64,000 nucleotides of DNA from assembly GCF_013868135.1 (NCBI RefSeq), contig NZ_JACEMU010000015.1, positions 153,959-217,958 on the forward strand. Reading direction: 5' to 3'. A program made the position numbers and the translations under genes. The notes below the pieces were generated by a model. That model ran no database searches and had not been told where the DNA came from. It worked only from the letters and a program-made list of their open reading frames with translations. Positions 21,895 to 31,761 of this stretch are shown piece by piece. Position 1 is the first letter of the stretch, and each line of letters starts with the position of its first letter. Origin of the DNA: Paracoccus sp. S1E-3. GTDB taxonomy: Bacteria; Pseudomonadota; Alphaproteobacteria; Rhodobacterales; Rhodobacteraceae.

Positions 21895-24135
21895 TTAAGC
21901 GGCCTCGTAGACAAGAACGGAAAGCGGTGGCAGGTCGATCATCGCGGACTGGTCATAGCCCTGCCATTCATCGCCATCGGCGGTGATGATGGTGGGGGCC
22001 TGCATCCCGGACCCGCCATAGGTGCCGGCGTCGCTGTTCAGGCGCAGCTTCCATTTGCCGTCGTGCGGCAAGCCTGCGCGCCAGCCATGGCGCGGCACCG
22101 GGGTGAAGTTGCAGATCACCACCACCGGCGCGTCGCCTTCCTCGCCATAGCGGGCGAAGGCCAGAATGGATTCGGAAGCCGCGCCGCCTTCGATCCAGCC
22201 GAAGCCCTGAGGCAGGGTGTCGCGCCGGTGCAGCGCCGGCAGTTCGCGATAGAGCCGGTTCAGGTCGCGGATCAGCGTTTGGATGCCCTTGTGGCGCGGG
22301 TCGTCCAGCAGGTGCCAGTCCAGCGATGCGTTGTGGTTCCATTCCTTCCACTGGCCGAACTCGCAGCCCATGAACAGAAGCTTCTTGCCCGGATGGGTCC
22401 ACATGAAGCCGTAATAGGCGCGCAGATTGGCGAATTTCTGCCACACATCGCCGGGCATCTTTTCCAGCATCGAGCCCTTGCCATGCACCACCTCGTCATG
22501 GCTGATCGGCAGGATGAAGTTTTCCGAGAAGGCATAGACCAGCCCGAAGGTCAGCTGGTTGTGGTGATGCGCGCGGTGGATCGGCTCGCGCTGGATGTAG
22601 TCGAGCGTGTCGTTCATCCAGCCCATGTTCCACTTGAACCCAAAGCCGAGGCCCCCCGCATCGACGGGCCGCGAGACACCGGGGAAGGCGGTCGATTCCT
22701 CGGCCACGGTCATGATGCCGGGGACCTCGCCATAAGACACGGTGTTGACGCTGCGCAGGAACTCGATGGCCTCCAGATTTTCGCGTCCACCATGGATGTT
22801 CGGAACCCACTCGCCTTCCTTGCGCGAATAGTCGCGATAGAGCATCGAGGCGACCGCATCCACCCGCAGCCCGTCGATGTGATATTCCTCCAGCCAATAC
22901 AGTGCGTTGGCGGTCAGGAAGTTGGACACCTCGCGGCGGCCGTAATTATAGATCAGGGTGTTCCAGTCCTGGTGGAACCCCTCGCGCGGGTCGGCATGTT
23001 CGTAAAGCGCCGTGCCGTCGAAATGCGCCAGCCCGTGCGGATCGGACGGGAAATGCCCCGGCACCCAGTCCAGCAGCACGCCGATCCCGGCCTCGTGCGC
23101 CGCGTCGATCAGGGCGCGGAATTCGTCGGGCGTGCCGAAGCGGATCGTCGGCGCATAAAGCCCGACCGGCTGATAGCCCCATGACCCGTCGAACGGATAT
23201 TCCGACACTGGCATCAGCTCCAGATGGGTGAACCCCATCTCGACCACATAGGGGATCAGCTCGCGCGCATGTTCCAGATAGGAGAGCGGGCGGTTGCCAT
23301 CCTCAGCCACGCGTCGCCAGCTGCCCAGGTGGACCTCGTAGATCGAGATCGGCGCGCCGATGTTCTGCGCCATCCCGCGGCGGTCCATCCAGCCGGCATC
23401 GTTCCAGTCGTAAACGTCGATCTTGCGCACCACCGAGGCGGTGGCCGGGGGGTGTTCGGCGCCGAAGCCAAGCGGATCGGCTTTTTCGGGCAACGGCTCG
23501 CCATGGGGTCCGGTGATGGCGAATTTATAGGGCGCGCCCTCGCCGATATTGGGGATGAAGATTTCCCACACGCCGGTCGATCCGCGTCGGCGCATGCCGT
23601 GGCGGCGGCTGTCCCAGCTGTTGAAATCACCCAGCACGGCGACCCGGCGGGCATTGGGCGCCCAGACCGCGAAATGGGTGCCGTGCACGCCCTGATGGCG
23701 GATGACATGGGCGCCGAGCGCCTTCCACAGCTTGTGATGGGTGCCCTCACCGATCAGATATTCGTCGATCTGGCCCAGCACCGGCCCAAAGCGGTAGGGG
23801 TCTTCATATTCCCATTCGCGATCGTCATTGCTGCCGCGCAGCAGATAGGGCATCGGCTCGGGCAGATAGCCGGCGAACAGGCCCGGCGCGCTCTCGACCG
23901 GGGACATCGGGAAGACGCCTTCAATGGTGGCGATGGACATCTCGGTGGCGCCGAAATCCAGCGCCACGACCCGCCAGCCACCGGCGACCGGGTGGGGACC
24001 CAGGATGGCGAAGGGGTCCGGGTCGCGCCCTTCAAGCAGGGTGCGGATACGCTCCGGCGGCAGCCTCAGTTCAAACCGGGGCTGCGGTTCGAGATCGTCC
24101 TGCGTCCTGCTGTGCCCGTCCTGCTTTGCGGCCAT
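21895..24135 (-). CDS. glgB: 1,4-alpha-glucan branching enzyme
   Basis: This 746-residue GH13_9 enzyme introduces alpha-1,6 branches in glycogen. Two N-terminal beta-sandwich domains ([39 protein letters not shown]) precede the barrel. Catalytic motifs are [20 protein letters not shown] (nucleophile), [11 protein letters not shown] (acid) and [14 protein letters not shown]. The start at 24135 was chosen because GGGGGAG lies 6 bases upstream. It lies inside the end of glgP, so the genes overlap by 65 bases, unusually long for this operon. An alternative upstream start at 24174 would overlap further. Confidence 0.94.
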   Translation of the reverse strand: MAAKQDGHSRTQDDLEPQPRFELRLPPERIRTLLEGRDPDPFAILGPHPVAGGWRVVALDFGATEMSIATIEGVFPMSPVESAPGLFAGYLPEPMPYLLRGSNDDREWEYEDPYRFGPVLGQIDEYLIGEGTHHKLWKALGAHVIRHQGVHGTHFAVWAPNARRVAVLGDFNSWDSRRHGMRRRGSTGVWEIFIPNIGEGAPYKFAITGPHGEPLPEKADPLGFGAEHPPATASVVRKIDVYDWNDAGWMDRRGMAQNIGAPISIYEVHLGSWRRVAEDGNRPLSYLEHARELIPYVVEMGFTHLELMPVSEYPFDGSWGYQPVGLYAPTIRFGTPDEFRALIDAAHEAGIGVLLDWVPGHFPSDPHGLAHFDGTALYEHADPREGFHQDWNTLIYNYGRREVSNFLTANALYWLEEYHIDGLRVDAVASMLYRDYSRKEGEWVPNIHGGRENLEAIEFLRSVNTVSYGEVPGIMTVAEESTAFPGVSRPVDAGGLGFGFKWNMGWMNDTLDYIQREPIHRAHHHNQLTFGLVYAFSENFILPISHDEVVHGKGSMLEKMPGDVWQKFANLRAYYGFMWTHPGKKLLFMGCEFGQWKEWNHNASLDWHLLDDPRHKGIQTLIRDLNRLYRELPALHRRDTLPQGFGWIEGGAASESILAFARYGEEGDAPVVVICNFTPVPRHGWRAGLPHDGKWKLRLNSDAGTYGGSGMQAPTIITADGDEWQGYDQSAMIDLPPLSVLVYEAA

Positions 24136-26533
24136 CTTGCTCCCCCAGCTTCCAAACTCGTTCCACGTAGTCACGAATCGAACGGTCGGACGAGAACCAC
24201 CCCATGCGCGCGGTGTTCAGCGCGGCCATGCGATTCCATTCCGCCTTATCCCCATATGAGGCATCAATACGGCGTTGAGTCGATTGGTAATCGGCGAAAT
24301 CCGAACAGACGAGATAGCTGTCCCAGTTGGTCAGGATGTCGACGATCCGGCCATAGCGCGCGGGGTCGCCGCCGAAGGTGCCGGTGGCGATCAGGCTGAT
24401 GGCGCGCGACAGCGAGGGGCTGGCCGCGATGGCCTGACGGGCATGGTCGGGGATCTGGCGGCGGGCCTCGACCTCCTCGGTAGTCATCCCGAACAGGAAG
24501 AAGTTCTCGGGACCGACTTCCTGGCGGATTTCGACATTGGCACCGTCCAGCGTGCCGATGGTCAGCGCGCCGTTCATCGACAGTTTCATGTTGCCGGTGC
24601 CCGAAGCTTCCTTGCCCGCGGTCGAGATCTGTTCGGACAGGTCCGCCGCCGGGATCAGCCGCACCGCCATCGAGACGTTGTAATTCGGCGGATAGGCGAC
24701 CAGCAGCCGGCCTTTCATCAGCGGGTCATTGTTCACCACCGCGGCCACGTCATTGATGAGGTGGATGATCTCCTTGGCCACCGCATAGCCGGGCGCGGCC
24801 TTGCCGGCGAAGATCTTGACGCGCGGCTGCCGGTCCGCATCGGGTTTCTGGCGGATCTCGTCCCACAGCGCGATGGTGTCCAGCAGGTTCAGCAACTGGC
24901 GCTTGTATTCGTGGATGCGCTTGACCTGAACATCGAACAGCGCGTCAGGGTCGGGGGTGATCCCGAGTATCCCGCCCAGCCAGTTCGACAGCTGCACCTT
25001 GTTGTCGCGCTTGGCGGCCGCATAGCGGTCCAGCCAGCCGCTGTCGTCGACATGCGGTTCCAGCCCGGTGAGCTGGTCCAGATGATCCACCCAGTCCTCA
25101 TTGCCCAGCGTTTCGGTGATCAGCCCCGACAGCGCCGGATTGGCGGAATACAGCCAGCGGCGCGGGGTGACGCCGTTCGTTACGTTGACGATGCGGTCGA
25201 GATGCAGCTGGTTCAGGTCGTGGAACACCGTCTCCTTCATCAGTTCCGTATGCAGCGCCGACACCCCGTTCACATGGCCCGACTGCATGAAGGCCAGCGT
25301 GCCCATGTGGACCTGCCCGTGATGGATGGCCGACAGCTCCCACGGGCGCGAAGGGTTGCGGCGCTTGTGGTGATCGTCGATGCGCTCGACCAGATCCATG
25401 TGGCGCGGCAGGATCTTGCGGAACAGACCTTCGGACCAGGATTCCAGCGCCTCGGGCAGCAGGGTATGGTTGGTATAGTTCAGCACCCGCACTGCCATGT
25501 CGGCGGCATCGTCGAAGCTCTGGCCGAAATCGTCGATCAACAGCCGAACCAGTTCTGCCCCGGCGATGGCGGGGTGGGTGTCGTTCATCTGGATCGCCAC
25601 CCGGTCGGGAAGTCTGGCGATGCTTTCGCCTTCCGAGGCGAAGCGGCGCATGATGTCGCGCACCGAGGCGGCGGTCAGGAAATATTCCTGCTTCAGCCGC
25701 AGTTCCTTGCCGGCCTCGGTGGAATCGTCGGGATAGAGCACCTGGCTGATCGTCCGCGCCAGCGCCTCGGCGGCGCCGGCCGCGACATATTCGCCGCGGT
25801 TGAAACGGGCGAGATCGAACTCGCCCACCGGCTTGCCGGCCCACAGCCGCAGCGTATTGGCCCAACGCCCGCGCCAGCCCACCACCGGGGTGTCATACGC
25901 GGCGGCGATGACGCTTTCGGCCGGGTGCCAGATCTTTTTCGGACCGTCGCCCTCGACCCAGCCGCCGAAGCCGATCTCATAGGCGACCTCGGGGCGCTCG
26001 AACTCCCACGGGTTGCGCGATTTCAGCCAGCTGTCGGCGGTTTCGACCTGCCGGCCATGGTCGAAGCGCTGCCGGAACAGCCCCTGTTCATAGCGCATGC
26101 CGTAGCCATAGGCGGGCACGCCCAGCGTGGCCATGGATTCCATGTAGCAGGCCGCGAGACGGCCGAGGCCGCCATTGCCGAGCGCGGCCTCGGGTTCATC
26201 ATGGATCACCTCGTCGTAATCGACGCCGAAGTGCTTCAGCACCGTGCGGGCGGCATCGTCGAGACCCAGATTGACCACCGAATCCTCCAGCAGGCGCCCG
26301 ATCAGGAATTCCATCGACAGGTAATGCACCCGCTTCAGATGCCGGTCATAGGTGGCGCGGGTCGAGGCGAACCACGGCTCGACGATATGGTCGCGAACGG
26401 CCAGCGACAGCGCCATCCGCCAGTCATGGACCGAGGCATGGGCCTCGTCCTTGCCGATCGAATAGGTCAGGTGGTCGCGGATCGACTGGGCAAGTCCGGC
26501 GGGGCTGGCATTTGCGACGGGGTGCGGCATCAT
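24071..26533 (-). CDS. glgP: Glycogen phosphorylase
   Basis: This GT35 enzyme of about 820 residues releases glucose 1-phosphate from glycogen chain ends. The pyridoxal phosphate lysine lies in [43 protein letters not shown] and FNGG-type active-site segments are also present. The start is taken at the tandem ATG (26533 or 26530) because GGAAGG lies just upstream; the frame also continues to a TTG at 26566. The last ~25 residues (Arg, Gln and Gly rich) are encoded within the 5' part of glgB and look like an added tail. It is the first gene of the operon and divergent from the GH13 gene at 26621, leaving about 87 bases for two promoters. Confidence 0.94.
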   Translation of the reverse strand: MMPHPVANASPAGLAQSIRDHLTYSIGKDEAHASVHDWRMALSLAVRDHIVEPWFASTRATYDRHLKRVHYLSMEFLIGRLLEDSVVNLGLDDAARTVLKHFGVDYDEVIHDEPEAALGNGGLGRLAACYMESMATLGVPAYGYGMRYEQGLFRQRFDHGRQVETADSWLKSRNPWEFERPEVAYEIGFGGWVEGDGPKKIWHPAESVIAAAYDTPVVGWRGRWANTLRLWAGKPVGEFDLARFNRGEYVAAGAAEALARTISQVLYPDDSTEAGKELRLKQEYFLTAASVRDIMRRFASEGESIARLPDRVAIQMNDTHPAIAGAELVRLLIDDFGQSFDDAADMAVRVLNYTNHTLLPEALESWSEGLFRKILPRHMDLVERIDDHHKRRNPSRPWELSAIHHGQVHMGTLAFMQSGHVNGVSALHTELMKETVFHDLNQLHLDRIVNVTNGVTPRRWLYSANPALSGLITETLGNEDWVDHLDQLTGLEPHVDDSGWLDRYAAAKRDNKVQLSNWLGGILGITPDPDALFDVQVKRIHEYKRQLLNLLDTIALWDEIRQKPDADRQPRVKIFAGKAAPGYAVAKEIIHLINDVAAVVNNDPLMKGRLLVAYPPNYNVSMAVRLIPAADLSEQISTAGKEASGTGNMKLSMNGALTIGTLDGANVEIRQEVGPENFFLFGMTTEEVEARRQIPDHARQAIAASPSLSRAISLIATGTFGGDPARYGRIVDILTNWDSYLVCSDFADYQSTQRRIDASYGDKAEWNRMAALNTARMGWFSSDRSIRDYVERVWKLGEQDGRKAGRAQQDAGRSRTAAPV

Positions 26534-26620
26534 TGCCTTCCATATGTCTGTAATGTTAGCGGTCAACAGTAAGGCCGTCGGGCGCGGTGTTCAATGGCGT
26601 GGATCGGGCAGGGGGGCGGG

Positions 26621-28207
26621 ATGGCCGAAGAATGGTGGCGCGGCGCGGTAACCTATCAGGTTTACCCGAGGTCGTTTCAGGACAGCAACGGCGACGGGAT
26701 CGGCGATCTGAAAGGCATCACCGACCGGCTGCGTTATATCGCCAGCCTCGGCGTCGATGCGGTCTGGCTGTCGCCGATCTTCCGCTCGCCCATGGCCGAT
26801 ATGGGCTATGACGTTTCCGATTACACGGACATAGACCCGCTGTTCGGGACGATGGACGATTTCGACCATCTGGTCGCCAAGGCCCATGAATTCGGGCTGA
26901 AAGTCATTGTCGATCAGGTGATCAGCCATTCCTCGGATCAGCATCCCTTCTTCATCGAAAGCCGCAAGGGGGGCGATAATCCCAAGGCAGACTGGTATGT
27001 CTGGGCCGATGCGAAGCCCGACGGCACGCCGCCGAACAACTGGCCGTCGGTCTTCGGCGGCAGCGCCTGGGAATGGGATGGCGGCCGCAAGCAGTATTAT
27101 CTGCACAACTTCCTGCCCTCGCAGCCGGATTTCAATTTCCACAACCCCGAGGTGCAGGACTGGCTGCTGGGCACCATGCGTTTCTGGCTGGAACGGGGCG
27201 TCGATGGCTTCCGGCTGGATACGGTGAACTATTATTTTCACGACGCGCGGCTGCGCAACAATCCGCGCCGGCGGATTGCGCCGCAGGTGAACCCCTACGA
27301 GATGCAGCTGCACAAATTCTCGAAATCGCGGCCCGAGAATCTGGATTTCCTGGCCCGCGTGCGGATGCTGACCGATGAATACGGCGCCGCCACGGTGGGC
27401 GAGGTCGGCGATTCGACCCGCGCGGTCGAGATCATGGCCGAATACACCAGCGGTGCGCGGCACCTGCATCAGGCCTACAGCTTCGACATGCTGGGGCCGG
27501 AATTTACACCGAAACACTTCCGCCGCACGATCGAGGTCTTCTTCAGGAACGCGCCGGATGGCTGGCCGGCCTGGGCGTTTTCGAACCATGACGTGATCCG
27601 GCACGTGACGCGCTGGCGCGAGCACGGCGCCGATCAGGACAGCCTTGCGAAACTGGCGGCGGCGATGCTGTTGTCCTTCCCCGGCTCGGTCTGCCTGTAT
27701 CAGGGCGAGGAACTGGGCCAGACCGAGACCGAGCTGGAATTTTCCGAACTGACCGATCCGCCCGGCATCCGTTTCTGGCCCGATTACAAAGGCCGCGACG
27801 GTTGCCGCACGCCGATGGTCTGGGAGGCGGGGACAAGCCGGCAGGGCGGCTTTACCACCGGCACGCCCTGGCTGCCGGTGAAGGATGCGCAATCGGCCCG
27901 CAACGTGGCCGGGCAGGAGGCCAACGACCACTCGGTCCTGCATTTCTACCGGCACATGCTGGAGTTCCGCAGCGAGCGCCCGGAACTGCATGGCCGCGAG
28001 ATGGCAGGCTTCCTGCGCGCGCCGGACCCGGTATTGATGTTCCGCCGCGGCGGTCTGACCTGCGCCTTCAACCTGGGGGTGGAGGCGCGCCGGATCACCC
28101 TGCCGCGTGGCGCCGAGGGGGCGCTGACCGGTCCGCGACAGGCGGCCAGCCTGTCGGGGCGCAAGCTGGATCTGGGGCCGAACGGCTTCGCCTTCGTGAC
28201 GGCCTGA
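26621..28207 (+). CDS. Alpha-glucosidase, GH13 family
   Basis: This 528-residue GH13 oligo-1,6-glucosidase/alpha-glucosidase-type enzyme opens with EEWWRGAVTYQVYPRSFQD, the standard start of the family. The catalytic triad is visible: nucleophile D200 in GVDGFRLDTVNY, acid/base Glu in ATVGEVGDSTRA, and the third Asp in WAFSNHDVIRH. The calcium-type loop DSNGDGIGDLKG is present. There is no signal peptide, so it acts on imported or glycogen-derived oligosaccharides. The start at 26621 has a G-rich AGGGGGGCGGG upstream; an ATG 27 bases earlier is possible. It is divergent from glgP, which suggests shared control. Exact linkage specificity (alpha-1,4 or alpha-1,6) cannot be read from sequence. 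Confidence 0.88.
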   Translation: MAEEWWRGAVTYQVYPRSFQDSNGDGIGDLKGITDRLRYIASLGVDAVWLSPIFRSPMADMGYDVSDYTDIDPLFGTMDDFDHLVAKAHEFGLKVIVDQVISHSSDQHPFFIESRKGGDNPKADWYVWADAKPDGTPPNNWPSVFGGSAWEWDGGRKQYYLHNFLPSQPDFNFHNPEVQDWLLGTMRFWLERGVDGFRLDTVNYYFHDARLRNNPRRRIAPQVNPYEMQLHKFSKSRPENLDFLARVRMLTDEYGAATVGEVGDSTRAVEIMAEYTSGARHLHQAYSFDMLGPEFTPKHFRRTIEVFFRNAPDGWPAWAFSNHDVIRHVTRWREHGADQDSLAKLAAAMLLSFPGSVCLYQGEELGQTETELEFSELTDPPGIRFWPDYKGRDGCRTPMVWEAGTSRQGGFTTGTPWLPVKDAQSARNVAGQEANDHSVLHFYRHMLEFRSERPELHGREMAGFLRAPDPVLMFRRGGLTCAFNLGVEARRITLPRGAEGALTGPRQAASLSGRKLDLGPNGFAFVTA

Positions 28208-28246
28208 GGCGGCGCCTTGCTGGGGTCGATCCTTGATCGGCCGACA

Positions 28247-28289
28247 GAAAAAGACCCGTGACGCCGGCATCTGCCAGTGTCACGGGTCT
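28247..28289 (-). terminator. Intrinsic terminator of the TonB receptor gene
   Basis: A perfect 11-bp inverted repeat, AGACCCGTGAC ... GTCACGGGTCT, lies between the convergent GH13 and TonB-receptor genes. On the minus strand it ends in a run of five T, so it serves the receptor gene. The plus strand lacks a T-run after it. Confidence 0.88.
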
Positions 28290-28336
28290 CCCGAGGGACC
28301 GGCGCAGAGGGAACAGCGCCGGTGATGCGCGTCGGA

Positions 28337-30355
28337 TCAGAACGACTTGGTGAAGCTGATCGACAGGGTGCGGCCGGGCGCATAGGCGGGCTGGATGTCG
28401 CGGCCGGGAACGGCCCGGATCACATAGCTCGTGCGCTCGTAATAGGTTTCGTCGAACAGGTTGTCGACGCCCAGGCGCAGCATCCCGCCCTGCAGCTGCG
28501 CGGGCGACCATTCGGCGTAAGCGTTGACCACCGAATAGCTGTCATGGGGCTTGTAGAAAGCAGCCTCCATCGCCTCGTCCGACAGCTCGCCTGCCCATTC
28601 CAGCGTCGCGCCCAGCTTCAGGTCATATTGCGGCATCACATGGTCGATATAGACCGAGGCCATGTCGCCGATCGGCATGAAGGTGCCCCCGCCGGGCAAC
28701 GCGAAATCGCCATCCGTGGTCACGTCGGCCTTGGTATAGCTGGCGCCGATGCGGGTGTTGGTCCATTCGTAACCGGCATTCAGGGTAAAGCCCTTGCTGC
28801 GGCCCTCGCCGCCATTGGTCAGCAGGCCCGCTTCGACATCGTATTCGGCCAGCTTGTCCAGCCGCGTATCGAAGAAGGTCAGGCCGGCTTTCCAGTTCGC
28901 GCCGCTGGCATTGACGCCGATCTTGTAGTTCTTCGCGGTCGCGGGTTCGAAATCGGGATCGGTGGCGAAATCGGCATTGCGGGCGTGCAGCAGCCCGTAT
29001 TCGCCGACATCGTAGCCCATCCAGGTGTGCGAGGCACCGGCGAAGACCTCGATCATGTCGTTGAAGCGATAGGACAGCGTCGCATTGGCGCTGCCCCCTC
29101 CCGAGCTGAAGCGGTCGTTGTTCCAGTCTTCGAAGCGCTGGTGGTCGTAGCGGAGGCCGGTGGACAGGTCGAAGCCATTGGCGAATTCGAACCGGCCCTG
29201 CGCGAAGGTGCCGACCTGACGGGTCGAGAAGTTGTGGATGCGCGGCTGGGCAGTGGAGTGGTCGCCGTAGTTATTGACGCTGTAGTCGTTGTCCGAGAAG
29301 TCGACCCCGGCGGTGATCGTGCCCTGTGCGATGCTGAACGTGTTCTGCAGCACCCCGCCGAACGTGTCGCGATCCAGCACCATGTCGCCATTCGGACGGG
29401 CGCTGCCATTGGCCGGATCGAGCAGATCCCCGGTCACGTAGTTCGGCCGCCAATAGCTGCTGGAACCGAGATACAGCTTCGCTTCCGGGTCCCACATCTC
29501 GGTGGGGGCGGTCGAGGTGTAGGTCAGGCTCAGCGTCTCGTTTTCGACCTTCAGCGGAAAGACTGCACCGTCCCGGTTCAGGTCCATGTTCATCTTGATG
29601 ACGCGGTCGGCATCGTCTTCGGACTTGTCATAGGCCAGTTCGATCCGGCCACCTTCCATTTCATAGCCCAGCTTCACCAGTGCGCCCTTCGCGGCGGGTG
29701 CGGTGCCCGGCATCTCGCGGCCATTGCCGGCGTCGTAATTGTCGCCATCCTGGGCGTGCAGCATCACGAACCAGTCGAAATTGCCATAGACGCCATAGCC
29801 GGCCAGGCTGCCCGAGATCCCCTGCCCATTGCCGCCATAGCTGAGCGAGGCGCGCGCGCCATGGGCCTTGCCGTCTTCCAGCAGGTCCTTGGCGCTCACG
29901 GTTTCATAGCGCACCGCCCCCGCACCGGCGGCAAAGCCCGCATCGGCGGCGGCAGCGCCGGCCTCGACCTCGACCGCGCGGATGAAGGCCGGGTCGATGA
30001 TGTTCGACCCGGTATGGTGCCAGCTCGACGGGCCCTGCGGCACGCCGTCGACGGTGACCGCCAGCTTCGACTGTTCGATCCCGAAGACGTGGATGCGCTT
30101 GGATGGTCCGGCCCCGCCCGACACCGAAACGGCGGATTCGCGGGCGAACAGCTCGGACACATTGTTCGGTTGCAAGACCTCGATATCCTCGGGCGTCACC
30201 ACCGCGCCGCCGGTGGATTCGATATTCTCCTGGCCATCGGCGACCAAGGTGATCTGGTCCAGAACGATCGGGTTCGACGCGTCCTGCGCAAGCGCGGCGG
30301 TCATCAGCGCCAGGGTGGACACCCCGGCCAGCGGAAGCAGGCGTTTCATCAGCAT
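28337..30355 (-). CDS. TonB-dependent outer-membrane receptor, substrate unknown
   Basis: This 672-residue outer-membrane receptor has a Sec signal peptide (about residues 1-23, ending AALAQ) and an N-terminal TonB-box-like stretch. A plug domain of ~110 residues (VSELFARESAVSVSGG ... AVTVDGVPQG) follows. The 22-strand barrel ends with a C-terminal aromatic residue (SISFTKSF), typical of BamA-recognised outer-membrane proteins. The plug is closest in style to the heme/hemoglobin/transferrin receptor group, but no receptor-specific FRAP/NPNL motif was identified. The start ATG has AAGGGA ahead of it. It is a single gene with its own terminator, 221 bases downstream of napC on the same strand; no ABC uptake genes or Fur-type box were recognised beside it. 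Confidence 0.85.
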   Translation of the reverse strand: MLMKRLLPLAGVSTLALMTAALAQDASNPIVLDQITLVADGQENIESTGGAVVTPEDIEVLQPNNVSELFARESAVSVSGGAGPSKRIHVFGIEQSKLAVTVDGVPQGPSSWHHTGSNIIDPAFIRAVEVEAGAAAADAGFAAGAGAVRYETVSAKDLLEDGKAHGARASLSYGGNGQGISGSLAGYGVYGNFDWFVMLHAQDGDNYDAGNGREMPGTAPAAKGALVKLGYEMEGGRIELAYDKSEDDADRVIKMNMDLNRDGAVFPLKVENETLSLTYTSTAPTEMWDPEAKLYLGSSSYWRPNYVTGDLLDPANGSARPNGDMVLDRDTFGGVLQNTFSIAQGTITAGVDFSDNDYSVNNYGDHSTAQPRIHNFSTRQVGTFAQGRFEFANGFDLSTGLRYDHQRFEDWNNDRFSSGGGSANATLSYRFNDMIEVFAGASHTWMGYDVGEYGLLHARNADFATDPDFEPATAKNYKIGVNASGANWKAGLTFFDTRLDKLAEYDVEAGLLTNGGEGRSKGFTLNAGYEWTNTRIGASYTKADVTTDGDFALPGGGTFMPIGDMASVYIDHVMPQYDLKLGATLEWAGELSDEAMEAAFYKPHDSYSVVNAYAEWSPAQLQGGMLRLGVDNLFDETYYERTSYVIRAVPGRDIQPAYAPGRTLSISFTKSF

Positions 30356-30576
30356 TCTTGTCCCTTATGCGTGCAGGGAGGGCGTGGCTGAAGATTGGCT
30401 GCGATTCCCGATTGTTTTCGTTGGTTATGGGCCGCTGTGCCCCAGTTCAACCCGATCCGGGCTGCCAGCGGCCTTTGTCGCTGCCTGGTGCAATCCTGCA
30501 ACAGCTGACCCGGCGGCGGCCCACTACGGAACCGCCCCCGGCGCGCGGGAGCGGTTCAGCCGTGTTTCGCGGGCGA

Positions 30577-31275
30577 TCAGTTGGCGGCCGTCCGTGTCGC
30601 CTCGGCGCCCAGATAGTCCTGCAACTGCGCGGTATCACCGCTATCCAGCGCCTCAGGCGGGACGTTTCGCGGTCGCATCCAGCCCGGATCCTCGCCAGTC
30701 ATGTCGGGCAGTTCATGCGCGATGCCCTTGTGGCAATCGATGCAGGTGGCCTGACCGGTCAGCAGATAGGTTTCATGCATCTCGGCTGCGCGCGGTGCCT
30801 GCCGCGAGAAGTCCATCGCCGCCGCCGTATGACAGTTGCGGCATTCGAGGCTGTCATTGGACTTCAGCCGCACCCATTCGTGCTGGGCCAGTTCGAGCCG
30901 CTTTTCCAGGAACTTCTGACGGGTGTTGATGGTGCCGAAGATCTTGCCCCAGACCTCTTTCGAGGCCTGCATCTTGCGCGCGATCTTGTCGGACCAGTCA
31001 TGCGGCACGTGGCAATCGGGGCAGGACGCCCGTACCCCCGAGCGGTTCGAGAAGTGGATCGTGTGCGACAGTTCCTCATAGACGTTGTTGCGCATCTCAT
31101 GACACGAGGTGCAGAATTTTTCCGTGTTGGTGACTTCCAGCGCGGTGTTGAACGCGCCCCAGAAAATTACGCCGCCGATGAAGCCGCCCAGCGTCAGGAA
31201 ACCGATGCTCAGCGTCACCGCAGGCGTGGTGACGATCCGCCAGATCCGCCGGATCAGGTTGAGGATCCAGCGCAT
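30577..31275 (-). CDS. napC: Membrane tetraheme cytochrome c NapC
   Basis: This 232-residue NapC/NirT family quinol dehydrogenase passes electrons from the quinol pool to NapAB. An N-terminal helix (about residues 15-42) anchors it in the inner membrane, with the heme domain in the periplasm. Four CxxCH sites are visible: CTSCH, CPDCH, CRNCH and CIDCH. The ATG follows directly after the napB stop. It is the last nap gene; a 7-bp GC hairpin without a T-run follows. A C-terminal tail of ~40 residues lies beyond the last heme site, slightly longer than the minimal NapC. Confidence 0.95.
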   Translation of the reverse strand: MRWILNLIRRIWRIVTTPAVTLSIGFLTLGGFIGGVIFWGAFNTALEVTNTEKFCTSCHEMRNNVYEELSHTIHFSNRSGVRASCPDCHVPHDWSDKIARKMQASKEVWGKIFGTINTRQKFLEKRLELAQHEWVRLKSNDSLECRNCHTAAAMDFSRQAPRAAEMHETYLLTGQATCIDCHKGIAHELPDMTGEDPGWMRPRNVPPEALDSGDTAQLQDYLGAEATRTAAN

Positions 31276-31761
31276 CTACTCCTCTCCCTGTTGCTTGACG
31301 CCCATATCGGCCATGTCGGTGAAGGTGTTGTCGACCAACGGCTTGGCGTCCGCCTGCGGCACATGGCAGGCGGTGCAGAAATAGCGGCGGGGCGAGACAT
31401 CGGCCAGCATCTGCCCCTCGCGCGTCATGTAATGCGTGACCGAGATCATCGGCGCCCCCGATCCTTCGGTCGCCTCGCGGCGGTGGCAGGACATGCAGCG
31501 GTTGGCATTGACCGACAGCTGATAGCCCTCGATCGAATGGGGGATGATGGGGGGCTGTTCGGGATATTGCCGCATCAGCCGCACGTCATCGGTGATCCAG
31601 CGCGGAATGGGTGCGGCGTCCGCGTTCTCCATCGGCGGCTGGGGGCCGTTGATCTCGGGGGCGCTGCGCAGCCCTGCCTCGGCACCCAGGTCCTGTGCGG
31701 GGGCTGCACCTGCGAACAGCAGCGCTGTCAGCAGGGCGGCGATCAGACGAAGCGGGTTCAT
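31276..31761 (-). CDS. napB: Periplasmic nitrate reductase diheme cytochrome NapB
   Basis: This 161-residue periplasmic small subunit receives electrons from NapC and passes them to NapA. It has an N-terminal Sec signal peptide (about residues 1-22, ending GAAPAQ) and two heme sites, CMSCH and CTACH. Length is typical. The start at 31761 overlaps the napA stop by 4 bases (ATGA) and places the signal peptide at the N-terminus; the open frame extends far upstream inside napA but that part is not NapB. The stop is directly followed by the napC ATG. Confidence 0.95.
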   Translation of the reverse strand: MNPLRLIAALLTALLFAGAAPAQDLGAEAGLRSAPEINGPQPPMENADAAPIPRWITDDVRLMRQYPEQPPIIPHSIEGYQLSVNANRCMSCHRREATEGSGAPMISVTHYMTREGQMLADVSPRRYFCTACHVPQADAKPLVDNTFTDMADMGVKQQGEE

